From contig JAQFVV010000206.1 in assembly GCA_028023455.1 (NCBI GenBank), positions 62,001-126,000 on the forward strand: a DNA stretch of 64,000 nucleotides, in the 5' to 3' direction. Shown here one piece after another: positions 1 to 12,488 of the stretch. This DNA comes from Epiperipatus broadwayi. Its lineage: Eukaryota; Onychophora; Udeonychophora; Euonychophora; Peripatidae. A program made the position numbers and the translations under genes. Every line of letters starts with the position of its first letter. The first letter of the stretch is position 1. The notes beneath the pieces were generated by a model. It saw only the letters and a list, made by a program, of their open reading frames with translations, was not told where the DNA came from and searched no databases.

Positions 1-2307
1 TATGTATAAAATAATATTCATTGAGAGTATTCTACTACATAAGAATATTTTTCAAATTGGACTAAACAATGCCTTCTCTTGTATCAGTGCTAATCTACCA
101 ACAAAATTAAAAAAAATGAGCCATTTCCATCAGATCTGCAAATTTTTAAAGAAAAGTAAATCAAACATAAATACTTAAAAAATAAAACATTCTATTAATA
201 GTGATTTTTCTAAAAAATTTTCAAACCAACTTATAGTTTTATGTTATAACTCATCTAGGTACAAAGTCTACTAATTGTCACAACCATATGAATAAATAAT
301 TGCATTTAAACATATAATATTAATAATATATAATAATATTTATAAAGCACTAATATTCCAATGCAAGCCAGAATTGTTTAGAGATATTTTAATAACGTTG
401 CAAACAATCTTTTCTTTTGTATTAATGTGATTACAATTGTTAGATCAAAAAAAAAAAGAAAAACTTTCATCTGATTTTCAATTGTTTTATTAAACTTGTG
501 AAGATTATTAATAATATAACATTTCATCCTTTCAGTCCATGATTGATTTATTATTCATATAAGAACTTGGAGATCTGATTTATGTGGTTCTTTGTTCTGT
601 AATTATACATTGGACTATTTCCATCATCTAGTTTATTCTGAAATAGTGACATGTGATAAATTTTAAAGCTATTAATTTTCAAATGTCTTAATTTCATATA
701 ATGTTTTAAGTTGAATGGGTGTCCATCTCACTATCTTCCTAAATATGTTTCAATTTTAAGTTTAAGGCCATTTTTGGATCTTCAAATTTCTTATTGTATG
801 ATAGTTTATACTAAAGTAATATTGTTTCCATTTTTGATGATCTAGGGTTGTTTTTTTTTTAATTTTTAATATAAATATAATATTTTTTGTAAGTAATTGT
901 TAGAGTAATAAAAATCAAATTTATTTTATTATAATTACTTTGTAATTTTTCTTAAAAAATGCATTCAATTAAACTCTATGAAAATTGTGTGCAATATTGT
1001 TTTGGTGTGTGATATTGTCACATAAAGTTTCCTTTTATACTAAAAAACCTGAAATAAATTCTAACTTGAACAAGATGTTGGTCAAATATTAAATCTTTCA
1101 ACTGTCAAATGATTCACTTTATATAAAAAAATTTAAGCAGTCAAAAAAAAAAAAATTGATGCTTGGACTTTTAAAAAAGCATTAGTAAAATTGTTTACAA
1201 ATGTACATCTAGAAAAATGATTCCTAATATATTTTAGAAGCATTAGATGATCTGAAGTTATCAATTATAACAGAGATTATATTTATTTCTTTTGCTTTTT
1301 TAAAATGCCCATTTAGAACAATAATTATAATATAATAAAAAATTTAAGAAGTAGTGTATTTTTACTACATGTAGCAATTACAATACAAAATTCCATATAC
1401 GCATTTTTGAAATTTATTTATACTTCTTCAAATGCATTCAACAACTAACAATAACTCACAGATTAGTATAAAGTATAATGTTTCAAGTGATATTATTTTC
1501 CTTATTGTTTACGTGTTTCGGGCACAACTATTTACAATATTATCATAGAAATCAAAGTAGTAACTCTAGATTCATGATTACTAAATTTAAGGTAACCTAT
1601 AACCAATTAGACAAATCCCTTAAATGCAACTATTATTAACTATTTTATAAACTTATCTATAAAGATCCTCCTGATTTCTTTATTTTTTGCTTTCTTTAAT
1701 ATGTATTTTAATTTAAAGTTCCCAAAAATTTTTTTTATCTGACATATGGATTTATATTATCCAAGAAATGCCATTAAATGCATGTTTAATAAATGATTAG
1801 TATGTCAGATTTATATAAATTGTATAATTATTCCTTCATATTATTATCTATTGTCATTGGTATTTATTTTACATCCATCATTTAATTATGAAGTTTTAAA
1901 ACTTAATAAATTATATATCCATATAAATATTACTAAAGAGGTTATTAGCATAATAATTAATGCATTGAGTTATCATAAACATTATCTGGATCTGAATCTA
2001 AATGTCAATTGACATTTGTTTTTTGTTTTTGTAGTATATTATTTTAAAGCAATGATAGTAATTTTTTTTAGGTAGCTGAGTTACTATTTAGTTAATTAGT
2101 CTTCCAATTATTTTCTGCTGAAAAAGAGCATAGAAGAAAAACCATAAATTTTCAATAACTGCTACTAGACCAATTAGTGAATAGATTGGGAAGAAGCCTT
2201 TACTTTATTGGGCTATTTAGGGCTATTTTCTTTTTTATTGTTATTTATATAATTTATTATTGGTATTGAAATTCCTGAATGTACTAATTTTTATTAGTAA
2301 ATAATGA
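1..2307. other. A+T-rich DNA, no gene seen
   Basis: I see no extended reading frame, RNA gene or repeat family here. There are homopolymer A and T runs and short AT-rich words only. It could be intergenic or intronic DNA; nothing in the sequence decides between them. Confidence 0.5.
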
Positions 2308-2329
2308 TATATATATATATATATATAAA

Positions 2330-3230
2330 TGAAATAATGCTTAAAGCTAAGTGGGATAAATATGTAAACATTAGAAACCAATCAGTAATCTCCTAAACAT
2401 TCATGATATAGATAGTAATCAATATTTCTCACTGTTGTCAAGGCAACCTCTCATCTTTTAATAGAAAGAATGGAAATCCACTCTTAATAATGTTCCATTG
2501 AATATATATGGACACTTAAAGATTGCAACTTGACCACAGATAATGAAATATTGATACAATGAAGTTTAAATAAATCTCTTTAAACATAAAATAAACATGA
2601 CCATGTAATGCAGACTAATAAATAGTCAATTATAACATTAAAACTACAATACTTTTAAATTGCTTATGTATAATTTAAATAATAAGTCAAATAATGCTTA
2701 AAGTAAGTATGATAAATATGTAACCATTACAATCTTCTAAATATTCACAATATAGATAGTAATCAATATTTCTCACTGTTGTCAAGACAATCTTTCACCT
2801 TTTAATAGAAAGAAAGGAAATCCACTCTTACTAATGGTCCATTGAATATATATGGACACTTAAAGATTGCAACTTGACCATACATGAGAAATTTAAAATA
2901 ATTGCAGTTTGTAATGTTATAATTGACTATTTATTATTCTGCATTACATGGATATGTTTATTTCATGTTTAAAGAGGTTTATTTACACTTAATTATATCA
3001 ATATTCCACTCTCCATGGTCAAGTTGCAATCTTTAAGTGCCCATATATATTCAATAGACCATTAGTAAGAGTGGATTTTCATTATTTTTATTAAAAGGTG
3101 AGAGGTTGCCTTGACAACAGTGAGAAATTTTGATTACTATCTACATTGTGGATGTTTAGGTGGTTACCAGTTGGTTTCTAATGATTATATATATATATAT
3201 ATATATATAATCATATAGAAACCAACTGGT
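2330..3230. repeat. Family A repeat: tandem copies plus an inverted copy
   Basis: A unit of about 360 bp begins near 2330 with 'aataatgcttaaag' and starts again near 2689. The second copy is partial and runs into an inverted copy at about 2891-3190. Shared landmarks are 'tttctcactgttgtcaag', 'ggaaatccactctta' and 'gattgcaacttgacca', which return reverse-complemented after 3010. The partial second copy and the inverted third copy make a palindrome centred near 2885. The right edge (3166-3230) is a second small hairpin, with arms 'accagttggtttct' around a (TA)n core. No protein is encoded. The arrangement fits a MITE-like or foldback repeat. Confidence 0.7.
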
Positions 3231-3231
3231 A

Positions 3232-3273
<42 letters not shown>

Positions 3274-5270
3274 CAAAATGAAAATCTTTTCAAATATCCT
3301 TAAACAAAGATTACAGACAGTTCAAATATCAAATACTAAAAACTTTTATAGGTTTTCTTCCATGATATACTATCTAATTATAATGGAATGTCCATGTGTG
3401 AAAATTCTTGGTTTTCTTGTAATATCTATTATACATAAATGATATAATAAAATTGTAAGATCAGACTAAAAGAGTGAAAGTTAATCTTTTCAAAAGATAT
3501 TGATCACCCTCAAAATTCTGTATAGAATATTTCAAAACCTTCCATCAATCTTGAAGATTTTGAATACAGGAAAGATCACATGCTATTCTTGTTGCACAAA
3601 AATGTATCTTCTATGTGAGTCATATAAAACTTATGAAAGATATTTTCTCAAATTATATTTTAAGCAGTCTTTGATACAGTAAATTGAATCCAATCTTGAG
3701 AGTGCTGAATGGTGTGCTTCACACCATTTTTAGTACTTTTATAATAAATTACTTAATTAAAAATGCATTTATTTTATATGCACACCATATATATATAAAT
3801 TTAATTTCAGTATTTGTTCACACAAAAAGGGTACATGATGCTCTCTTTTTGCATCCATTTTATTTTGATATTCCTTAATTAAAAAATTAGAATCTCTTAC
3901 AACATATTCTTAACAGCTACAAACTATTATGTTAACTGGTTTCTTTTATACAAAAATCATCCACATTATTTTTATAATTTTTAAATAAAGATGTAATTTT
4001 TAGTAAAGTCAAGTAGATAATTTCCTGGTAAATGTCCAAGTTGACAAAGTTATCTTCATACTTGAAAGATGCTGCAATCTGTTTTCTGAAGGATGATATC
4101 ATATATAACAGAAATAAGGATATCATCAGCTCAAGGTCTCATTTTTCCATATGCTACATATTAAAATTAGCATGTTCCTTCTTTAGCATCTTTATTAAAT
4201 TATACAAATTATAATTGATAATTTTGTTTGACAAGTAAAGTGATTGATTAATAAGAGCATCACTGGAAATAAATAAATCTGATGACTATAAACTATATTC
4301 ATAACAATTTCTTTACTTTACATTATTTTACATCTTCTAATATTGTATAAAGATTTGGACTAAATTTGTTTTAAAATTATTGCTGTTTGTACTATACCAA
4401 TATTTCTTAATTTGCATTTTTAAGATGTGCACTTTAAATTGCTTCTTTTTTTTAATCTTTCCAAAATTTGCAGAATTTTCATACTTTTTTTTAGATTTTG
4501 AGATAACCTCAATTTATTTGCTCCAATTAATGACTTTCTATTGTCAGAATGTTGAAATAAACATCCAAAAATAATTTAGAAAATTTTATTTAACTTGCTT
4601 TACTCTTAAATTTTTTTATCATAAGTTTAATTTCTATTTTGTTTGTGGGATGTGAAAAAGAATAGAAAAAAAAACACAAATTATTTATTTAAAGTTTTAT
4701 CATAGAATTTCTTTAATTCATTAAATGTTATGACGTTTCCACACACTAAAAATAATGTAGAAGGAAAAGTATTTATGTTACAACAAAAAGATGAGATGTC
4801 TTAAATTGAATTGTAAATTATAACCTCAACATTAAATAAGATATGAAAACTGTTACTAAAATATAGTGAATAGAAATATGCTGATGTTGGTAATCTTCTT
4901 ATTAATTTTCTAGATTACCTACATAAGCAAACAATTGATATCATTTTGATATCAGCCTGTTTTATGAAGGCATAGAATCTAAATAGGTATTCTATTATAA
5001 CCGTAATTTTATCATAATGCAGGTCTTTATATGTCCAAACTTTCCTGAGTAATGTAAGGCTTTATATGTTTTAAAAATACTTTTAGAGCTATATAATTTT
5101 TTTATTAAAAAAACAATTGAAATATATTCAACTGCCAGTGATAAATAGTTTAAAATTTCTTAAAGAATATTATAATTTTTTCTAAGTATTTTTTGTAATA
5201 ATGATTTTGTTTGTATTTCATTATTTTTTTATTGTCACAGTACTGAGGTGCATTTATAACTTTAAATATC
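3231..5270. other. A+T-rich DNA, no gene seen
   Basis: It opens with a (TA)n tract at about 3234-3267, followed by unstructured A+T-rich sequence. Short reading frames of about 60 codons occur, but their composition is Ile/Phe/Leu/Lys/Asn-rich and no motif is visible. I treat them as chance frames. Confidence 0.5.
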
Positions 5271-6286
5271 CTTATTATTTCTATAATTATCATGGATACC
5301 CATTGTATATCGTATGATAAATGTGATTGATCTAGTAATTATGCATAAACATAATCATTAGTTATTATGCATAGTCACCAATCATCTTTGTAAATTTGTA
5401 AATTTCACAATTTTTTTTTACTTTTACTGGTGATTTTATATATATATATATCTCAAATAAAATTGGTATTTAATAAAATTTCAGAGTTTCTCCTTTTACT
5501 GGCCATTATATGTTATCCCCAAATGAACTTGTTACGTTTGATAAGTATCACTGGACATATTACTACTTTTAAAGTGATTGGTGCATGGTACCCAAAATGT
5601 ACTTCATAAATTTGATAAACATCATGAAATTTCACAACTTTTCTTGTTTTAATAAAGTAATTTACTGATTTACACAAATTTTAATAAAATAAATCAAAAA
5701 TACATTTTTTTTTCTTTTATAAATATTAGAACAATTTAATGAACATAAAATAAAACTAAAAAAAAATCGGTTTTCAATTTAATATTAGAATTATGTGTAC
5801 AAAAAATATCAAAAAAATTATTGGGAAAAATATAAAACTAATAATTCTTACAGCCTATTTAAACATATATTATGACATTTTGAATTACATAATTTGTTTA
5901 TTTTTCACTTGCATTTAATTTAATTACATGTTACTTTACATGAGCACCTTTGATAACCTGATTTCTTGAAATTGATATCTCCTTTGGTGCATCACTAACA
6001 AAAAAAGAGAGTAAATTATATAAATATCATTGCAATAAAGGTTATTCAATGAGAATATATTATTTATCAAATATACCATGTAGACTGGTGATTATAAATA
6101 ATATCCAGTAAATTTGATCAATGTTTTATTATTTGTCATGTTTGCCTCTATGAACTTTGTGAGTATGTATAATCACCAATAAATGTGATTACTTTGTAAT
6201 TTACAAAATAAATTCACCACATTTACTGAAATCAGTGGTGATTATGCATAAACATATTATTCACTTTTATCCTAATATATATATAT
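5271..6286. repeat. Degenerate short repeats next to the PLE pair
   Basis: The words 'attatgcataaacata' (about 5338 and 6240), 'ggtgatta' and 'tttgataa.(c/t)atca' recur several times with substitutions. This suggests an old degenerate repeat into or beside which the PLE pair inserted. No reading frame is seen. Unit boundaries cannot be defined by eye. Confidence 0.35.
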
Positions 6287-6322
6287 ATAAAATACATATT
6301 TTGCGGGTTCATCCGTGTTAAA

Positions 6323-6364
6323 AACTGACGTTTCGACTTGGTCACACAAGCCATCCACAGAGTT
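6323..6364 (-). ncRNA. Hammerhead-like motif in PLE 3' end (left arm)
   Basis: Read on the minus strand: stem I AACT, box CTGTGGA (consensus CUGANGA, so A6 is replaced by U), a stem II-like GGCTTG/CAAGTC with a TGTGAC loop, box GAAA, palindromic stem III ACGT, cleavage-site C, then AGTT closing stem I. One core base is wrong and one extra base sits before stem II, so activity is doubtful. The architecture matches PLE hammerheads. Confidence 0.55.
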
Positions 6365-6454
6365 ATAAAAAGGTAGAAAGACGGTTGTAGAGGCGCTACA
6401 ATCACTGGTTTGAATAAAACATTAAAAATCCCACCAATAGCAAAAATGTTAAAT

Positions 6455-7630
6455 TTAAGAATGTTTTTTAAAGAAATCTTTCCAAATAGGAGGAATTTTG
6501 CACGTATCATCTCGCTTATTGATACAATCTGGCCTTTAAGTATCTCAATGGCTTCTCTGATTTTGCATTGGTAGAGATTATCACATCTGGATATGATCCT
6601 GGTACTAGAAAAATCTATTTTATGACCTGAATCTATAGTATGGAGTGAGAGTGGTGCTGATGATGAGTGTTGTTTAACTGCATTAGCATGCTCATCTCTC
6701 CTAACACTGATGCGACGATTACTCATACCTATGTAAGAAGCTTTACAATTTTTACATGAGATTTGATAGACACCATGAGATTCAAGAGGATTGAATCCTT
6801 AGGCTTGGTTATTATATTGCTGATCTTTTGATGAGCAGAAAATGCTGTATCTATATTATAGCGTTTTAATATACGTCCGATACTGTCTGTAGTTCCTTTT
6901 ACATATGGAACACAAATCCTAATAGCTGACTTATCATCTTTTTGTTTCCTATTTTGTCTATTTTGGGCTTGAAATAAGGCTTTTTTATAAATTTGTAATT
7001 ATAACTATTTCCTAATAAAACACTATTAATATGATTTATTTCTTCTTTCAGATGTGTGTCATCTGAAAGGTTAATTGCTCTATTTAAAGAGTTTTGGCTA
7101 CAGAAACTATCTGAGTTGGGTGATGATGAGAATGGAAATGTAAATATCTGTCTGTGTGTGTATCCTTTCTGTAAATAGAAAAAGATAAACTATTTGGTGT
7201 TCTGGTGACTAGAACATCAAGAAAAGGAGTTTTCCATCAGACTCTGTCTCCATTGTAAATTTAATATGAGGATGCATATTATTTAAATGTAAGAAAAAAT
7301 CATCTAATGTATTTTTTCCATGTTGCCATATGACAAAAGTGTCATCTATGTATCTGAGCCAAATGAGAGGTTTTAAAGATGATGATTCTAAAGCACGAGT
7401 TTCTATATATTCCATGAATAAATCAGCTATTACTCCTGAGATAGGTGAGCCCATAGGAGTACCAAAAACTTGTCTGTAATGCTGTCCATTGTATACAAAA
7501 TATGTATTTAAGAGACAATGTTTAATCAAAGCAATAATATGGTCTGGTAAATTGCAACGTTGTGAGATTATATTTAAAGCTTCATCAATTGGAATGTTTG
7601 TAAACAAAGACACGACATCAAAACTGACCA
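6455..7630 (-). pseudogene. PLE reverse transcriptase/GIY-YIG endonuclease, left copy
   Basis: The minus strand encodes the palm of a Penelope-type reverse transcriptase: FDVVSLFTNIP near the start, then GTPMGSPISGVIADLFME and the catalytic RYIDDTFVIW (the YIDD aspartates). A frameshift follows after the residues DGKLLF. Further downstream, in other frames, come the linker and a GIY-YIG nuclease core (GVYQISC, KNC, SYIG, then RRISVRRDEH). A second single-base loss after EAIEILK shifts the C-terminus away from the frame used by the right copy, whose stop corresponds to 6455-6457. Fingers and the N-terminal part are missing. The product would have copied RNA into DNA and nicked the target, but this copy is dead. 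Family assignment is secure from the motifs. Confidence 0.9.
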
Positions 7631-7635
7631 CATTC

Positions 7636-8811
7636 TGGTCAGTTTTGATGTCGTGTCTTTGTTTACAAACATTCCAATTGATGAAGCTTTAAATATAATC
7701 TCACAACATTGCAATTTACCAGACCATATTATTGCTTTGATTAAACATTGTCTCTTAAATACATATTTTGTATACAATGGACAGCATTACAGACAAGTTT
7801 TTGGTACTCCTATGGCTCACCTATCTCAGGAGTAATAGCTGATTTATTCATGGAATATATAGAAACTCATGCTTTAGAATCATCATCTTTAAAACCTCTC
7901 ATTTGGCTCAGATACATAGATGACACTTTTGTCATATGGCAACATGGAAAAAATACATTAGATGATTTTTCTTACATTTAAATAATATGCATCCTCATAT
8001 TAAATTTACAATGGAGACAGAGTCTGATGGAAAACTCCCTTTCTTGATGTTCTAGTCACCAGAACACCAAATAGTTTATCTTTTCTATTTACAGAAAGGA
8101 TACACACACAGACAGATATTTACATTTCCATTCTCATCATCACCCAACTCAGATAGTTTCTGTAGCCAAAACTCTTTTAAATAGAGCAATTAACCTTTCA
8201 GATGACACACATCTGAAAGAAGAAATAAATCATATTAATAGTGTTTTATTAGCAAATAGTTATAATTACAAATTTATAAAAAAAGCCTTATTTCAAGCCC
8301 AAAATAGACAAAATAGGAAACAAAAAGATGATAAGTCAGCTATTAGGATTTGTGTTCCATATGTAAAAGGAACTACAGACAGTATCGGACGTATATTAAA
8401 ACACTATAATATAGATACAGCATTTTCTGCTCATCAAAAGATCAGCAATATAATAACCAAGCCTAAGGATTCAATCCTCTTGAATCTCATGGTGTCTATC
8501 AAATCTCATGTAAAAATTGTAAAGCTTCTTACATAGGTATGAGTAATCGTCGCATCAGTGTTAGGAGAGATGAGCATGCTAATGCAGTTAAACAACACTC
8601 ATCATCATCAGCACTCTCACTCCATACTATAGATTCAGGTCATAAAATAGATTTTTCTAGTACCAGGATCATATCCAGATGTGATAATCTCTACCAATGC
8701 AAAATCAGAGAAGCCATTGAGATACTTAAAAGGCCAGATTGTATCAATAAGCGAGATGATACGTGCAAACTTCCTCCTATTTGGAAAGATTTCTTTAAAA
8801 AACATTCTTAA
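7636..8811 (+). pseudogene. PLE reverse transcriptase/GIY-YIG endonuclease, right copy
   Basis: This is the mirror partner of the minus-strand copy to its left. The same motifs are present: SLFTNIP, then after a one-base loss SPISGVIADLFME, then RYIDDTFVIW. At least three single-base losses relative to the left arm or the expected frame break it: in the GTPMGS motif, in the T-run after DDF, and before the DVLVTR segment. The endonuclease is better preserved here. GVYQISC-x2-C and SYIGMSNRR lead into an open frame (from 8539) ending ...IWKDFFKKHS at the stop 8809-8811. About 90 bases after that stop lies a hammerhead-like motif, the usual position in PLE 3' ends. Non-functional. Confidence 0.9.
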
Positions 8812-8901
8812 ATTTAACATTTTTGCTATTGGTGGGATTTTTAATGTTTTATTCAAACCAGTGATTGTAGCGCCTCTACAACCGTCTTTCTACCTTTTTA
8901 T

Positions 8902-8943
8902 AACTCTGTGGATGGCTTGTGTGACCAAGTCGAAACATCAGTT
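8902..8943 (+). ncRNA. Hammerhead-like motif in PLE 3' end (right arm)
   Basis: Plus-strand equivalent of the left-arm motif: AACT, CTGTGGA, GGCTTG/CAAGTC stem, GAAA, then ACAT where the other copies have ACGT, C, AGTT. The CpG in stem III has decayed to CpA, which breaks the palindrome. Probably inactive. Confidence 0.5.
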
Positions 8944-9007
8944 TTTAACACGGATGAACCCACAAAATATGTATTTTATATATTTAACCCGTGCAAATCT
9001 TCGTTTT

Positions 9008-9009
<2 letters not shown>

Positions 9010-9046
<37 letters not shown>
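9010..9046. repeat. (TA)n microsatellite at the PLE end
   Basis: Uninterrupted TA dinucleotides directly follow the right PLE arm. Another PLE 3' fragment, at 15061-15196, also abuts (TA)n tracts. This suggests insertion into, or growth from, TA repeats. Confidence 0.8.
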
Positions 9047-9048
<2 letters not shown>

Positions 9049-9395
9049 CAAAGGGTGACCTAGCAACCATAAAGTAAAGTGTAGGTTTAAGCACAGATCT
9101 AAATCAGTACAGAAATTCTAACGCATTAAATAAACATATAACATAAGATAAGTTGTCTTATAGGCTAAGTGCACAATAATTAATATATTATTTTACAAGA
9201 TGTGGATAGACCAATGGTTGGTTTATAATTCATTGTTACATTCTATAAAAAATAATGATGAATAGTAATAATAATCTCAGGTTTTTAAATATTAAATAAT
9301 TCAATTGTAATGAATACTAACTTTGGAATGATAATGTAAAACAATAAAAATAATTTAGGTTACTATTGAGACTCTTATTTTTTAATATCTTATCA

Positions 9396-9925
9396 TTATC
9401 AACAAAGCAAGTCATATATAATATGACATTGCTTTTATAAGCTTGTATTTACAAAAATGTAATACAAAGAGTTTACCAATAGCTCAAACAAGCTCTTAAT
9501 TGATAAGTGTGGTAGAAAAAATATTTAAATCTCTATCTGAAAAACTCCTATTCTCAGACCAATTGTTTTCGAGCTTATGGCTCACCTCAGTTAGAAGCTA
9601 GAATTTTCAGACACTAGATACAAAATATCAACTCAAAACCAGGCACTTATTTCATATGTAATATTTAAGTAGAAACTCTGAAGATTTTGGACATGAAAAA
9701 TGTATTTTACTCCTGCTATCTAACTTAAATAGCAATATGGACTGAACCCAATTCAAATATGCCTTATATTACTAGTCTCATTACTGAACCAATTCAAATA
9801 TACCTTATTTTACTAGTCTCAGCATAGCCAAATCCATAATGATATAATTATAATTATCGATAAAGCAAGTCATATGTAATGCGACATTGCTTTTGTAAGC
9901 CTGTATTTATAAAAATGTAATAACA
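9396..9925 (+). repeat. Paired 70-bp repeats and a 45-bp tandem
   Basis: A roughly 70-bp stretch at 9396-9466 ('aagcaagtcatatataatatg' through 'aaaaatgtaata') is repeated at about 9849-9921 with few changes. Between them, 'actgaaccaattcaaatat...ttactagtctca' occurs twice in tandem (about 9738-9825). No coding is seen. The two outer copies bracket the hammerhead-like motif at 9551-9596 and may mark the edges of one small element. Confidence 0.55.
9551..9596 (-). ncRNA. Hammerhead-like ribozyme motif, decayed
   Basis: On the minus strand: stem I TTCTAA, box CTGAGGT (one change, A9 to U), a perfect four-pair stem II GAGC/GCTC around CATAA, box GAAA, stem III AACAATTGGT (one change from a ten-base palindrome), cleavage-site C, then TGAGAA pairing back to stem I at five of six positions. 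Order and spacing are exactly those of a type I hammerhead. The A9 change predicts loss of activity. No PLE protein is nearby. Confidence 0.55.
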
Positions 9926-12488
9926 TCTTATCAAAACTTTCTTATTTATAATGAAGTAGTGATTTATCTAAAGAGGGATTTAAACATAACATTGGCTAGT
10001 AAAATTAACTTTTATTTTGGTTCTTATGTCACTGGCTAAATAAAATCAAGTTTTCTCAAAATTTAAAATAACTGTCTAACAATAGCTAAGCTAAAGTGAT
10101 GCAATAGGTAAAAGAGATTTTTGTGGTACCAAACACATCACTAAGTAATTTATCAACAAGAGAATCAGTAAATTAATCTTATATCAATTTAATTGTATAT
10201 GTAATGGATTGCATGAACTGTATCAATGTGACAATTTCAAAATAATATGTACTCTTATATACACTTTAAACAATATTGCTACTTTTTGACATATGAATGT
10301 GACACATGGGAATGAAGACAGAAACATAATTAAAGAATAAAATAAATATTTGCTACAAAGTCTAAACATATTTTTTTTAGTTTAGTTTGGCAATATATAT
10401 ACAACTTATTTACTATTATTTACAAAAAATAAATTAAAAAACGTTTACATCAATTAATACATAAGTTACATATAATACACATATAATATATATCATAGCT
10501 ATGATATATTAAGATTATACAAATAAATAAAGAAAGATAAAAAAATTCCTACAGTTTGAATTTGATAATCAGTGATGCATACAAAGGTTAATTAGTGCAT
10601 CTGAATGTTCTAATAATACAATTGTAGCTAATAATATAATAAGATATACTTAAGTTGACATTTCTGTACAATTTTTAATATATAATTTATAACTTAAGCG
10701 ATATAATATAAAGAAATATATTGTATTAATCTAGATAAATAAAGCTTGTGGAGTAAAGAAATAGAAACCCAATACTTTAATTAACACACAGTGATTTGAA
10801 AACATATAATAAGGAATATGGGAATATCATCACACAGATATCTTTTATAATACACAAATTGGAATACCTAAATATTTATGGATGATGGTGGTGAGAAAAC
10901 AAGTGTACACTAATTCAGAGCAATGCTGGCTCGATGCTACATGTATATGTGTCCCATTAGTATCTACTGCTAACATAAGGAAAAGCCTAACAAATAAGTT
11001 CCAAGTATAATGAGAAATCATGAGCATAGTTGTCACAATAAATGCATGACTATAAGTATAAATACCAATAATGAAAAGTAAGGCATTGACACAATAATTA
11101 CATGACAAATCTTAAACCACATATGTATAACACATATAGCAAAAGTACAATCAAAGATCTATACAAACGAACTCACGAAAAATAAACAGATAATTTTAAA
11201 TATATGATAATAATACAAATTATACAACAATCTGAGGTAAAATATAAAATATATATTAAATAGCAATTTTATTTTTATAGATATTTTTAAAACATACATC
11301 CATCCCCTACTGTAATCTCTCAAAACACTATAAACATTAATACAATAATTTATATACATCATCTCTAAATACATAGTTATATCTGTTAAACATACCGGAA
11401 TAAAGAATAAAATAAAATGAGATTGAAAAATATTACATGCACATAACATTTCAAACATTACAATAGTAAAATATAAAACACAAACAAATCTTAAACGGTT
11501 TTCTCTTTTTTCCCAAATAAAATGATTTTCTTTAATTGCTTGTTTAATTTCTTTAACGACTGTTTATTCTGTTTTTTATTTAAGATTGCATTTTAAGAAC
11601 AATTTCACATGATCACATATATATATATATTCTTGCTGGGAAATTGGGGATTTTTCATAATAATAAATTTATGTTAGATAAAACAATACAACAGGATGGT
11701 AATTTTAGTTTGAACATAAAAAAAAAAAATCATGTTGATTTTAGAATGGAAGGAGCTTTTTTTTTATCAGCATGTCACAACTTTGCAAAGGTTAAATTAA
11801 AGAATAAATTGAATGCATTTCACAATGAAAACATATATTAAAGTTGCATGCAAACAGAAGGGGGTTCTATATTTTATATAGACAAACTATAGTTGTGACA
11901 GGTAAGTTATAAATGTACAATATAAACGAACTATATTAAATAAGTTGCAAAAATTTATATCAAAGTGAGTGTATAAATATAACAAGTTCATTACAAACTA
12001 ATATGTATATCCAGATGTAATGATTTCCCAGAATAAGGTAATATAAAGTAAAACTTATATCAATATGGATATAAAATAAGTAAGATGTAATAAATATGAA
12101 TCCTTAATTACATTTTGTAATAAGCTACAAACGTCTTGGCCATAGATTAATCAAGCAAAATTAATATATTTCATGGCACAATAGTGAAATTGTTTTTTTT
12201 TTATTTCAGATAAGACATTATATATAATAAGACCAAATAAAATTGAAAAAGTTCACAAGATATTTAAACATAAAATACCTTGAATTGCATCGTTGAAGTT
12301 TCAGCTCCTGCCTCCCACATAAAAGTTGATTTCTTTTCCTCAATTTATTGAAATTTAAAGAGATTAAAGTAAAATAGCCCAACTTTAGAAGAAGTTGACT
12401 GCTCAGATAAATGTGCATTTAACTACACATATCTTGTCCTCCAAAATAATTAAAACTTAATTAAGTTGGTTTCAGAATTCAGCAAGCA
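9926..12488. other. A+T-rich DNA, no gene seen
   Basis: Reading frames here are short and low-complexity. A perfect 24-base palindrome built on 'tcatagctatga' lies at about 10487-10510. A short TA tract occurs near 11616-11630. Nothing supports a gene. Confidence 0.5.

Larger units (their letters stand above)
6287..9009. mobile_element. Two Penelope-like elements fused head to head (palindrome)
   Basis: The left arm (about 6287-7630, minus strand) and right arm (7636 to about 8985, plus strand) are near-identical inverted copies with a 5-base spacer (7631-7635). Each carries the same part of a Penelope-like element: central and C-terminal reverse transcriptase, linker, GIY-YIG endonuclease, a hammerhead-like motif and a 3' tail. 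Both are truncated at the same residue, just before the FDVVSLFTNIP motif. Each arm has its own single-base deletions, so neither is intact. The right arm extends further, through 'gtgcaaatcttcgtttt', into a (TA)n tract (9010-9046). Inverted and 5'-truncated copies are a known PLE habit, but an exact mirror pair is unusual. Any transcript across it would fold into a long dsRNA hairpin. Confidence 0.9.
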
